From assembly GCA_937877535.1 (NCBI GenBank), contig CALFJF010000062.1, forward strand, positions 1 through 27,738: a stretch of 27,738 bases of DNA, in the 5' to 3' direction. Source of the stretch: an uncultured Treponema sp. (GTDB lineage: Bacteria > Spirochaetota > Spirochaetia > Treponematales > Treponemataceae). A model generated the notes under the pieces. The model was not told the origin of the DNA. It was given only the letters and a program-made list of their open reading frames with translations, and did no database searches. Of the stretch, positions 13,990 to 21,413 are shown piece after piece (the first letter of the stretch is position 1; every line of letters starts with the position of its first letter). The translations under genes and the position numbers were made by a program.

Positions 13990-14397
13990 ATGAAAAAAGG
14001 TGCTTTGGTTAATGTGATACTGCTCGTTCTGTCGATTTTGCTTTGCGCGGGTGTGAAATTCGCGTTTCACGCTTGTGCGCCAAAAGACGACGGCTCGTGG
14101 ATGCTTTGTCATTGGGCGGAGCAGGTCGTTTTTTCCGTTGGCGCGGTGTTCTCTCTTTTGTCGCTTGCTCGATTTTTTTTGAAAGATTCCAAAATCAAGG
14201 CGGGGATTTCGATTTCGTTTGTTCCTCTTTCGATTCTGGTGGCTTTTATTCCAAACACGCTCATTCCGCTTTGCATGATGAAGGAAATGCGCTGCCACAC
14301 CGTCATGCGTCCCTCCGTTTTGGTGCTGTGCGTGCTGCTTGCCGCCGTTTCTGTGATTGATTCAATCGTTTTGTTGAAAAGTGAAAAGAAAAAATAA
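13990..14397 (+). CDS. DUF4418 family membrane protein
   Basis: A 135-residue protein with four predicted membrane helices (about residues 7-23, 43-60, 70-90 and 105-125) and the family phrase FHACAPKDDGSWMLCHWAEQ after the first helix. Cysteines in the loops (C29, C40, C95, C101 by rough count) and His residues could bind metal or heme; this is speculation. DUF4418 genes commonly sit beside FtsX-type permeases and LolD-type ATPases, as here. AAGGAG seven bases upstream supports ATG 13990. It is probably co-transcribed with permease 3, from which it is separated by a repeat element. Confidence 0.8.
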   Translation: MKKGALVNVILLVLSILLCAGVKFAFHACAPKDDGSWMLCHWAEQVVFSVGAVFSLLSLARFFLKDSKIKAGISISFVPLSILVAFIPNTLIPLCMMKEMRCHTVMRPSVLVLCVLLAAVSVIDSIVLLKSEKKK

Positions 14398-14400
14398 TTC

Positions 14401-14473
14401 GGTCATTGCGCGTGTCGAAATGACTGTTCCTGTACTGGCGGTTTCGACACTCTCAACCACCGCATTGCATTGC
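14401..14473. repeat. REP-like double palindrome, second copy
   Basis: GGTCATTGCGCGTGTCGAAA (14401-14420) and GGCGGTTTCGACACTCTCAA (14437-14456) are the two palindromic units in opposite orientation, as in the copy at 1953-2020; the short spacer between them differs. It fills the gap between the DUF4418 gene and permease 3. Confidence 0.75.
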
Positions 14474-14487
14474 AAAGGATTTTTCAA

Positions 14488-15687
14488 ATGACTTTTTCTT
14501 CGCTTCCTATTCTCAATCTTCTCGGAAAAAAAGGGCGGAGTTTCGCTTTGTTTTTGTTCGCGCTCATTCTTGCCTTTTCGATTTTTGGCGGCGTTCTTAT
14601 TTTGACGAGTCTTCGGAGCGGACTTGAAAGTCTTGAACTCAGGCTCGGCGCGGATATTATCGTCGTTCCGTATGAAGCGCGCACAAAAGTGAGCGCGGAC
14701 ACGATTTTGAATCAGGGAAACCGCACGTATTTTTACATGAACAGCGCGAATCTTGCAAAAGTCGCGCAGATTGAGGGCGTTGAAAAGATTTCTCCGCAAG
14801 TCTATATGTGCTCGATGAATTCGGGCTGTTGTTCGGTGAGTTTGCAACTCATCGGGTTTGTGCCAGAAAGCGATTTTACGATTCAGCCTTGGGTGCGTGA
14901 AAGTTTTTCAGATTCGCTCAAAGACGGCGACATTCTTGTTGGGAGCAAAGTGACGCTTTCCGCAAATCGAAAACTCAAATTTTTTAACGAGGATTGGAAC
15001 ATCGCTGCTCAACTTGAAGAAACGGGAACGGGACTTGACAACGCGGTATTCGCAAATCTGAACACGATTCAAATGCTCATGGCGGCGGCAGACAAAATCG
15101 GGTGGTCGTTTACCGACAAAAAATATTCCAACAAAATGATTTCCACGATTCTCGTCAAAGTCGCCGACGGCTACGACATCGACTCGGTTGCAGGCGCGAT
15201 TCAGCGAAAAGTGCGAAAAACGCAGGCAGTCAAAACAAAATCAATGACGAGCGGGATTTCAAACAGTCTTGCGGGCGTTTCAAAAGTCATCGCGATTTTG
15301 ACGGGCATCGTCTGGTTTTTATGCGTCATCATTCTTTCTGTGATTTCAACGCTCATCATCGGCGAGCGCAAAAAAGAATTTGCCGTTTTGCGCGTGATGG
15401 GCGCAAGTCAAAAAAAATTGTCGCACATAGTCATGGCAGAGTCGCTTCTTGTGAACGCATCGGGCGGAATTTGTGGCATTGCCCTTGCTTTTTTGTGTAT
15501 AGTTCCATTTCACACGCTGCTCAAAAATGCGCTCGGACTTCCGTTTTTGCTTCCAAGCGCGACCGTGATTTTTTCTTTGGTGATTTTGAGCCTTTTGATT
15601 TCGATTTTGTGTGGTTGCCTTACTGCAAGGTGCGCGTCGCGTAGCATTTCAAAAATCGATACGGGCGTAATTTTGAGGGAGGGCTAA
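14488..15687 (+). CDS. FtsX/MacB-type ABC transporter permease 3
   Basis: A 399-residue permease with an N-terminal helix (SFALFLFALILAFSIFGGVL), an extracytoplasmic domain containing LELRLGADIIVVPYEA (the same position as YGANICVVP in permease 1), and three C-terminal helices with the coupling segment GERKKEFAVLRVMGAS. It lacks the acidic GGxExEC loop of permeases 1 and 2, having TGTGLDNAVFANL there instead, and has extra cysteines (MCSMNSGCCSV). Its partner ATPase now begins at 17807, after an inserted restriction-modification pair; the original downstream start is still visible two bases after its stop codon. ATG 14488 is chosen because AAAGGA lies eight bases upstream; the TTG at 14470 lies within the repeat element. 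Confidence 0.88.
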   Translation: MTFSSLPILNLLGKKGRSFALFLFALILAFSIFGGVLILTSLRSGLESLELRLGADIIVVPYEARTKVSADTILNQGNRTYFYMNSANLAKVAQIEGVEKISPQVYMCSMNSGCCSVSLQLIGFVPESDFTIQPWVRESFSDSLKDGDILVGSKVTLSANRKLKFFNEDWNIAAQLEETGTGLDNAVFANLNTIQMLMAAADKIGWSFTDKKYSNKMISTILVKVADGYDIDSVAGAIQRKVRKTQAVKTKSMTSGISNSLAGVSKVIAILTGIVWFLCVIILSVISTLIIGERKKEFAVLRVMGASQKKLSHIVMAESLLVNASGGICGIALAFLCIVPFHTLLKNALGLPFLLPSATVIFSLVILSLLISILCGCLTARCASRSISKIDTGVILREG

Positions 15688-15688
15688 A

Positions 15689-15706
15689 TTGACACTGAAA
15701 GCCGAA
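15689..15706 (+). repeat. Left copy of the 18-bp duplication: relic of the ATPase gene start
   Basis: TTGACACTGAAAGCCGAA would encode MTLKAE from a TTG start and then runs into a stop three codons on. It matches 16 of 18 bases of the true ATPase start ATGACACTAAAAGCCGAA at 17807-17824. This marks the left boundary of the inserted restriction-modification pair. Confidence 0.75.
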
Positions 15707-15760
15707 ATGCCATTTTAGGGAATCGTTGAAAATTATAGAAAAAAAGTATAGAGTGAAATT

Positions 15761-15841
15761 ATGAAACCATACGGAAAAATCGCTCAAATATGCAAAATGT
15801 TTCTTGAATATTTGATTTCAGATTTGGAGAAACTATTGTGA
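15761..15841 (+). CDS. Possible 26-residue small ORF upstream of the DNA methyltransferase
   Basis: ATG 15761 opens a 26-codon frame (MKPYGKIAQICKMFLEYLIS...) whose TGA overlaps the methyltransferase ATG as TGATG, which would allow coupled translation. There is no convincing ribosome binding site before it. It might be a control peptide, the truncated end of a regulator gene, or chance. The remaining 15707-15760 stretch shows nothing but AT-rich sequence. Confidence 0.25.
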   Translation: MKPYGKIAQICKMFLEYLISDLEKLL

Positions 15842-17118
15842 TGGATTTGTCCTCTGTGCCAATTGACTATTCTTGGTCATTTGCTGACAAAACGATAAAA
15901 GATACAGCATACATAACGCACGGCTATTACACGTATCCTGCAAAGTTTATTCCGCAAGTTGCTCAAAGGTTGATAATTGAAAATTCAACGGAAGGCGATA
16001 TAATTGTTGACCCATTTATGGGGAGTGGCACAACAATAGTTGAATCTATCGTAAATAATCGTGTCGGAATCGGCACTGATATAAATGAAATTGCGTATCT
16101 TATTGCTGATGTAAAATCAACTCCATTGGATGTAAATGAATTACAACGAGAATACGATGCTATTTTAGCAGATTTAGATTATGCGCTTAATTGGAATTAT
16201 GCTGATTCTGTAAAAGATGCTTTGGAACAAATTACGGAAAACGAAAGAATTGATTATTGGTTTTTGCCACAACAAAAAGAAAAATTGGCAATTATTTTAA
16301 CAAGATTAAAAAAAATCGAGAATCAAAAAATCCGTAATTTTTATTTTGTTGCTTTTGCTCAAATTTTAAAAACGGCTTCAATTTGGCTTCAAAAAAGCGT
16401 AAAGCCAACTCGCGATATGCGCAAAAAAATATATGACCCAATCGAGCTATTTTTGACTCAATCAAAAAAAATGATAAAACAGCATGGAGAATTTAATAGT
16501 TTGCTCTCGCCTGAAATGCAAAAAAATATCGATTCTTACAGAACTGTTCAGTGTGGCGATTCCCGTCATATTCCTTGCGAAAATGAAAAAGCGAGTTTGA
16601 TTGTTACCTCTCCTCCTTATGTTACATCTTATGAGTACGCCGATTTGCATCAACTTCCTTCTCTTTGGTTTGGTTTTATGAATGAACTATCAGAGTTTCG
16701 CCAAAAATTCATTGGTAGTTCCTACAAAAAGCGCGATACTATTGAGTTAAAAAGTCAAATTGCTCTTGAAATAATTTCACAATTAAAAAACAAAAAACAG
16801 ACGGAAGTCAAAAATTATTATGCCGATATGCTCGAAACTTTTAAAGAAACAAAACGGGTTCTCAAAAAAGGCGGAAGAGCCTGTGTTGTCATTGGCGATA
16901 CAGAATTTCAAGGTGTAAAAATCAAAAATGCAGAAGTGTTTCAAGAACAATTTGAAAACATCGGTTTTAAAACACACAATATAATAAAACGCGAAATTCC
17001 ATCAAAAATGCTACCCTCTACGCGCGACCCAGAAACTGGAAGATTTGGAAAAGTTTCAGATGAAAATATAAAATTAGCTTATCCAACGGAATTTATTTTG
17101 ATTATGGAGAAACTATGA
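15841..17118 (+). CDS. Site-specific DNA methyltransferase (SPPY type) of a type II R-M system
   Basis: A 425-residue amino-methyltransferase. IIVDPFMGSGTTIVE (about residues 54-68) is the SAM-binding motif I and VTSPPYVTSYEYADL (about 257-271) contains SPPY, the catalytic motif common in N4-cytosine enzymes but also found in some N6-adenine ones. Motif I precedes SPPY with about 190 residues between them, which probably hold the target recognition region. The C-terminal GGRACVVIGD is the usual motif after the catalytic loop. GGAG lies 12 bases before ATG 15841 (and nine before GTG 15838). It overlaps the endonuclease gene by ATGA and protects host DNA from that enzyme. The target sequence is not readable from the protein. 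The gene is AT-rich compared with the flanking ABC genes, a sign of recent acquisition. Confidence 0.85.
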   Translation: MDLSSVPIDYSWSFADKTIKDTAYITHGYYTYPAKFIPQVAQRLIIENSTEGDIIVDPFMGSGTTIVESIVNNRVGIGTDINEIAYLIADVKSTPLDVNELQREYDAILADLDYALNWNYADSVKDALEQITENERIDYWFLPQQKEKLAIILTRLKKIENQKIRNFYFVAFAQILKTASIWLQKSVKPTRDMRKKIYDPIELFLTQSKKMIKQHGEFNSLLSPEMQKNIDSYRTVQCGDSRHIPCENEKASLIVTSPPYVTSYEYADLHQLPSLWFGFMNELSEFRQKFIGSSYKKRDTIELKSQIALEIISQLKNKKQTEVKNYYADMLETFKETKRVLKKGGRACVVIGDTEFQGVKIKNAEVFQEQFENIGFKTHNIIKREIPSKMLPSTRDPETGRFGKVSDENIKLAYPTEFILIMEKL

Positions 17119-17810
17119 CATTTGAAGATTTACTAGAATTGTATAAGTCAAAACAAAAAAAATTTGGAAAAGAGGCTTATAAACATATTTCCGAATTACT
17201 TACAGAAGCCAAAGAACTTCACAAAAAAGATTTTGAAGGTGATGACCATGAACAATCCTGGCGTGCTTTTAAAGGGAAAAATCTTGAAAAATTGATTGAA
17301 TATATAATCGTTGATGAAATCAAAGAAATTGGTCTTGATGTTATCAATGGCAATAAACTTGAACGAACTGAAGGAAAAAATCTACCTGAGTTGCTTGGAA
17401 AAGTAAAAAGAAACGTGCTTATTGATTATGGGGAATTTGGTTGCCACCTTCCTGATGTTGATATTATTGTTTTTAATCCCAAAAATGCTGATGTAATTGC
17501 GGTTTTGTCAATCAAAGTTACCTTGCGAGAACGAATTGCTCAAACTGGTTATTGGAAATTAAAACTTGCCGCTGACAAAAACACAAAGCATATTAAGGTA
17601 TTTTTCGTAACACCAGATGAAGACGGAACGCTCACAACAAAAAAGCCAGCTAAAAAGGGACGAGCGATTGTTGAATGTGATTTAGACGGCGGTTATGTTT
17701 TATCAGAAACAAATATCGAAACAGGTGCAAAAGTGAAAATGTTTGATAAACTTATTTCTGATTTAGAAAATGCTTTTAATAATATACGAGATAAGCAGGA
17801 ATTAGCATGA
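17115..17810 (+). CDS. PD-(D/E)XK-type restriction endonuclease, partner of the methyltransferase
   Basis: A 231-residue protein. CHLPDVDIIVFNPKNADVIA followed by VLSIKVTLRERIAQTGYWKL gives a D-x-D, then an S-x-K strand, the layout of a PD-(D/E)XK core with an atypical S in place of the usual acidic residue before K. LRER-x-x-Q-T-x-x-W recalls restriction enzymes near the BsaWI type, from memory and with low certainty. The N-terminal 60 residues are helical and charged. Coupling by ATGA overlap to the methyltransferase supports a type II pair that cuts unmodified foreign DNA. Its own stop overlaps the start of the ABC ATPase gene as ATGA, so the pair was spliced very neatly into the ABC operon. 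It is AT-rich like its partner. Confidence 0.7.
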   Translation: MTFEDLLELYKSKQKKFGKEAYKHISELLTEAKELHKKDFEGDDHEQSWRAFKGKNLEKLIEYIIVDEIKEIGLDVINGNKLERTEGKNLPELLGKVKRNVLIDYGEFGCHLPDVDIIVFNPKNADVIAVLSIKVTLRERIAQTGYWKLKLAADKNTKHIKVFFVTPDEDGTLTTKKPAKKGRAIVECDLDGGYVLSETNIETGAKVKMFDKLISDLENAFNNIRDKQELA

Positions 17811-17824
17811 CACTAAAAGCCGAA
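17807..17824 (+). repeat. Right copy of the 18-bp duplication at the insertion boundary
   Basis: ATGACACTAAAAGCCGAA forms the first six codons of the ABC ATPase gene and matches 15689-15706 at 16 of 18 bases. With the left copy it brackets the restriction-modification pair. Confidence 0.75.
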
Positions 17825-18481
17825 CAAATCAGTAAAAAATATTTTCGACCGACGAAGAACGCGAGTCACTTTGAAGCGGTAAAGCCGCTTGATTTTGTGC
17901 TTGAAAGCGGAAAACTTGTTGAAATTACGGGCAGGAGCGGAAGCGGAAAGTCCACGCTCCTTTATATGCTTGCGGGGATTTTAAAGCCGACTGCTGGACG
18001 GGTTTTGTGCGACGGCACAGATTTGTATTCGCTCAAAGATGACGCGCTTTCGCGCTTCCGAAACAAAAAAATTGGCGTGATTCCGCAAGGGCAGACGGGC
18101 TTGTTCGCACTCACCGTGCTGCAAAATGTGCTTGCACCCGCCGCGCTCTACGGCGACACGGCGACATTTGAAAGCCGAGCGCGTGAACTGCTTGAAAGCG
18201 TTGGAATCGCACCGCTTGCCGACGCAAAGATGAGCGAATTAAGCGGCGGCGAAATGCGCAGAATGGCGATTGCCCGCGCCCTCATTATGAATCCTGAAAT
18301 CATCTTTGCCGACGAGCCAACCGACGACTTGGACGATGAAAACACACGAAGCGTGCTGGAACTTCTGCAAAAAACGGCGCACAGCGGAAAAGCCGTGCTG
18401 CTCGTAACGCACGAAGCGAGCGCGGCGCAGTATGCGGACGAAGTGTGGCGAATGGACGCGGGAAATCTTGCCGTCTGCTAG
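17807..18481 (+). CDS. LolD-type ABC transporter ATP-binding protein (partner of permease 3)
   Basis: A 224-residue ABC ATPase with Walker A GRSGSGKST, signature LSGGEMRR, Walker B IIFADEPTDDLD and H-loop LLVTHEA. The Q-loop reads GVIPQGQTGLFALTVLQNV. The small size and FtsX-neighbourhood place it in the LolD group; it should power permease 3. ADEPTDDLD replaces the common ADEPTGNLD, a mild change. Originally the gene began two bases after permease 3 (relic at 15689); the present start overlaps the endonuclease stop. ATPase activity should be normal, as all motifs are intact. GC content returns to that of the ABC cluster after about the sixth codon, which agrees with the insertion boundary. 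Confidence 0.88.
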   Translation: MTLKAEQISKKYFRPTKNASHFEAVKPLDFVLESGKLVEITGRSGSGKSTLLYMLAGILKPTAGRVLCDGTDLYSLKDDALSRFRNKKIGVIPQGQTGLFALTVLQNVLAPAALYGDTATFESRARELLESVGIAPLADAKMSELSGGEMRRMAIARALIMNPEIIFADEPTDDLDDENTRSVLELLQKTAHSGKAVLLVTHEASAAQYADEVWRMDAGNLAVC

Positions 18482-18497
18482 ACATTTTTTGTATACT
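18468..18497 (+). promoter_or_regulatory. Promoter candidate for the metallo-beta-lactamase-fold gene
   Basis: TTGCCG (18468-18473) and TATACT (18492-18497) are separated by 18 bases, and the ATG at 18504 is only seven bases after the -10 box, so the mRNA would be close to leaderless. No ribosome binding site is visible, which agrees with that. Confidence 0.45.
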
Positions 18498-18503
18498 AAA
18501 ACC

Positions 18504-19661
18504 ATGAGTAAATTTCTTCATATTCTTGCGATTATCGGAATTGTGATTGTGGGCGTTGTTGCCGTCGTGTCGCTTTTTGCGTTTGTGTTTTTGAAAGCCT
18601 GGAAGCCGTTCGGCGGAAAAGCGAGCCGTGCCGACCGAAAGAATTATGCCGAGCGGGCGGTGAATTTTGACGGAAAGAAATTTCACAACGAAGAAGATTT
18701 TTCGGTCATGGCGATGCAAAAAAATCCCGCGCCAGACCCGCTCACTTTTTCCAAAAAAGACCCGCGGCCCGATTTTGAATTTCCGACGAAAAAGCCTGAT
18801 TTTGCCCAAAATCCCGAAGAATCGCCCGCGATTAATGAAGTCAAAGTCACTTGGTTCGGTCATTCGTCGCTTTTTCTTGAAATGCATTCTCTTCGGATTC
18901 TGATTGACCCCGTTTTTTCTGAGGTGATTTCGCCGGTTTCTTGGGTGGGAGGCAAGCGATTTTCTCATCCGCCTGTCACCGTCGCCGATTTGCCCGAAAT
19001 CGACATTCTGCTTCTTTCGCACGACCATTATGACCATCTTGATTACGATGTGATTCGCGAAATTGACAAAAAAGTGAAAAAATATGTCGTTCCGCTCGGA
19101 GTTGAAAATCATTTGAAACGGTGGAAGGTTAAGGCGGAAAAAATCACGAACATGGCGTGGTGGGAAGAAACTGAAATTTCGGGGCTGACGATTGTCTGTA
19201 CGCCCGCGCAGCATTTTTCGGGGCGAAAACTTGTGGACAATATGGCGACGCTGTGGGCAAGTTGGGTTTTTAAAGACGAATATCATCAGATTTTTGAAAG
19301 CGGCGACTCTGGATTCAACTCGCACTGGGAGCGCATTCACGAAAAATACGGCGATTTTGACTTTGTGATGATGGAGTGCGGGCAGTACGATGTGCAGTGG
19401 CCAAAAGTCCACTCGTTCCCCGAGCAATCCGTTGCGGCAGTAAAGACGCTTGGTGCAAAAGTCGCGTTGCCGATTCACTGGGGCGCAATCATTCTCTCTC
19501 GCCACGGCTGGGACGATTCTGTTGAACGCTTTTTGCTCGCCGCCGAAAAGGAAAACATTACGGTCGTTACGCCGTACATCGGGCAGACGGCACGGCTTTC
19601 TATGCCTGATTTTTTCACCGAGCGTTGGTGGCGCAGAAATGCGGTTTCGCTTTTGCGCTAA
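18504..19661 (+). CDS. Metallo-beta-lactamase-fold hydrolase, NAPE-PLD/UlaG-like, membrane-anchored
   Basis: A 385-residue protein with an N-terminal membrane helix (ILAIIGIVIVGVVAVVSLFA, about residues 6-28) and then a metallo-beta-lactamase domain. VTWFGHSSLFLEMHSLRILI leads into LLLSHDHYDHLD, the H-x-H-x-D-H metal-binding motif (about residues 175-181). Later ligands lie in TPAQHFSGR, FESGDSGF and LPIHWGA. The family includes N-acylphosphatidylethanolamine phospholipase D-like enzymes and UlaG-like lactonases; WFGHSS and PAQHFSGR suit the NAPE-PLD-like branch, so a phospholipid substrate is possible. The catalytic domain probably faces the periplasm or stays at the membrane surface. ATG 18504 follows a good -10 box, and longer in-frame starts run into the previous gene. 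A weak AAAAACAA / TTGTTTTT hairpin follows the gene. Confidence 0.82.
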   Translation: MSKFLHILAIIGIVIVGVVAVVSLFAFVFLKAWKPFGGKASRADRKNYAERAVNFDGKKFHNEEDFSVMAMQKNPAPDPLTFSKKDPRPDFEFPTKKPDFAQNPEESPAINEVKVTWFGHSSLFLEMHSLRILIDPVFSEVISPVSWVGGKRFSHPPVTVADLPEIDILLLSHDHYDHLDYDVIREIDKKVKKYVVPLGVENHLKRWKVKAEKITNMAWWEETEISGLTIVCTPAQHFSGRKLVDNMATLWASWVFKDEYHQIFESGDSGFNSHWERIHEKYGDFDFVMMECGQYDVQWPKVHSFPEQSVAAVKTLGAKVALPIHWGAIILSRHGWDDSVERFLLAAEKENITVVTPYIGQTARLSMPDFFTERWWRRNAVSLLR

Positions 19662-19725
19662 TGTTTCAAAAACAAGTCAAATGATGTAGTTGTTTTTATA
19701 GTGTATAAAGTTGTAAAATAAGCGT

Positions 19726-21396
19726 ATGCGAGTATTCCTTGTAAAAAAAATCGTCAATAAATTGTTCAGTTCGGACGTAAAACACTTTGTAGCGGTGCAA
19801 GTCGTTGCCACAGTCGTGTTCGCGTCGGCGGCTTCTTATATGTTCCACTCGTTTTATCAACTTTCGCGGGAAGACGCGGAAACGATTGGCGTTCGCACCG
19901 TTTACGAGGTTTCTGAGCGGATAAAAGGATTTTTGGTGCAAGGCACGGAATCTCTTTTTGTGATGAGTGAAACGGTGGATTTTTTGCTCAAAAACGACGA
20001 GAGCGACGACGTAATCGAGCGATATTTTTCCGCAGCCTCGAATAACGATTCTTCTGAAAGCATACACAATTTTGCGGGCGTTTACGGTTGGATTCGCGGA
20101 CGATACGTTGATGGCGCAAATCAAAAAGACGTGGTGAATTTTGTTCCAAAAGCGCAAGATTGGTACATAGACGCGCTCCGCTCGCAAGGAAACGTGGCGA
20201 TTATTCCGCCATACGATTCAAGCCGAACAAACAAGTCGGTTCTTTCAATGTCGCGCCTTCTTTCTGATTATTCGAGCGTGGTGAGCGTGGATTTGGCACT
20301 CGACGGGCTTCAAGAATACGTTGATTCGCTTTCGCTTTCTGGCGAAGGTTTTGGTTTTATCATCGATAAAAATTCGCTGATTTTAGCTCACGCCGATTCA
20401 AGGCAGCGCGGAAAAATTGCCCTTCGCGATGCAAGTCTTTCTGAAGGATTTTCCGAACTCGTCGGCTCAATATTGTCCACAAATGCAACGCGCTTTAAGA
20501 CAAAACTTGGCGGCGAAGACGTGGTGGCGTTTTCTAATCGCATTCTTGACGATTGGACGGTCGTTTTGGTTCTTCCAAAACACGCGATTTTGAAGCGAAT
20601 GCAAGTTTCGGTCGGAAGAATCATGTTGCTTTTTTTGCTCGTCATTGCGTTTTTGTTTTTCCAACTGACGCAGGCGTTTCGGCGGCGATTGGAACTCGAA
20701 AAACAAGTCTGGGAGCAGACTGAAAAAATCCGCGAGCAGAGTAAACTCATGCTCGATATGCAAACGAATATAATCGAGGAACTTGCGACGCTGATTGAAG
20801 CGCGGGACGCGAATACGGGCGAACACGTCAAAAATACAAAAGTGTATTCCATAATGATTGCAGAAAAACTCTATGTGAAAAAATTGTATTCTGACGAGGT
20901 GGACAAAAAATTCATCTCGGATTTGGGTGCGGCGGCTCCGCTTCACGATATTGGAAAAATCACGATTCCCGACAGCGTACTTTTGAAACGCGGAAAACTC
21001 ACGGATTTTGAATACGAAACGATGAAAAACCACACGCGCTTTGGCGGGGCAATCATTCGGCGGATTTTTAACAACGTGGTTGACAGGCAAGCCGTGCAAA
21101 TGGCGATTGACGTTGCGTTGTATCATCACGAACGCTGGGACGGGCGTGGCTATCCGCTCAACATCAAGGGCGAGGAAATTCCGCTTGCTGCGCGGATTCT
21201 TGCCGTTGCCGATTGCTTTGACGCGCTCGTGTCAGAGCGGTGCTACAAACCCGCTCTTCCGCGCGATGAAGCATTCAAACTCATTTGTGAAGAAGCGGGA
21301 ACGCATTTTGACCCTTTGCTCGTGGAGATTTTCTTGTCGCTGCGCCCCAAAATCGAAAAGCATTTAGACAAAAAAGCCTCGCGTGTAACGGAATAG
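19726..21396 (+). CDS. Membrane sensor with dCache-like domain and HD-GYP phosphodiesterase domain
   Basis: A 556-residue signalling protein. The first membrane helix (FVAVQVVATVVFASAASYMF, about residues 21-41) is followed by an extracytoplasmic domain (about 42-290) with the double-Cache features DWYIDAL and GFIIDKNSLILAHAD, a second helix (IMLLFLLVIAFLFFQLTQAF, about 300-320), a short coiled coil and an HD-GYP domain (about 345-545). Catalytic features are intact: EHVKNT, H407-D408 in LHDIGKI, HTRFGG, H467-H468-E and G475-Y-P in WDGRGYP. HD-GYP enzymes hydrolyse cyclic di-GMP, so the protein would lower this messenger in response to an outside ligand. The ligand is unknown. No strong ribosome binding site is seen before ATG 19726. 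It converges with the next gene, leaving only 17 bases between stops. Confidence 0.9.
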   Translation: MRVFLVKKIVNKLFSSDVKHFVAVQVVATVVFASAASYMFHSFYQLSREDAETIGVRTVYEVSERIKGFLVQGTESLFVMSETVDFLLKNDESDDVIERYFSAASNNDSSESIHNFAGVYGWIRGRYVDGANQKDVVNFVPKAQDWYIDALRSQGNVAIIPPYDSSRTNKSVLSMSRLLSDYSSVVSVDLALDGLQEYVDSLSLSGEGFGFIIDKNSLILAHADSRQRGKIALRDASLSEGFSELVGSILSTNATRFKTKLGGEDVVAFSNRILDDWTVVLVLPKHAILKRMQVSVGRIMLLFLLVIAFLFFQLTQAFRRRLELEKQVWEQTEKIREQSKLMLDMQTNIIEELATLIEARDANTGEHVKNTKVYSIMIAEKLYVKKLYSDEVDKKFISDLGAAAPLHDIGKITIPDSVLLKRGKLTDFEYETMKNHTRFGGAIIRRIFNNVVDRQAVQMAIDVALYHHERWDGRGYPLNIKGEEIPLAARILAVADCFDALVSERCYKPALPRDEAFKLICEEAGTHFDPLLVEIFLSLRPKIEKHLDKKASRVTE

Positions 21397-21413
21397 CGCA
21401 CCGTTATTTTTCT

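Noticed and set aside
14109..14847. Antisense ORFs across the DUF4418 and permease 3 genes
   Set aside because: They are basic, lack ribosome binding sites and overlap clear coding genes on the plus strand.
18300..19505. 401-residue antisense ORF
   Set aside because: It is the shadow of the metallo-beta-lactamase-fold gene and the end of the ABC ATPase gene, with very basic, low-quality protein composition.
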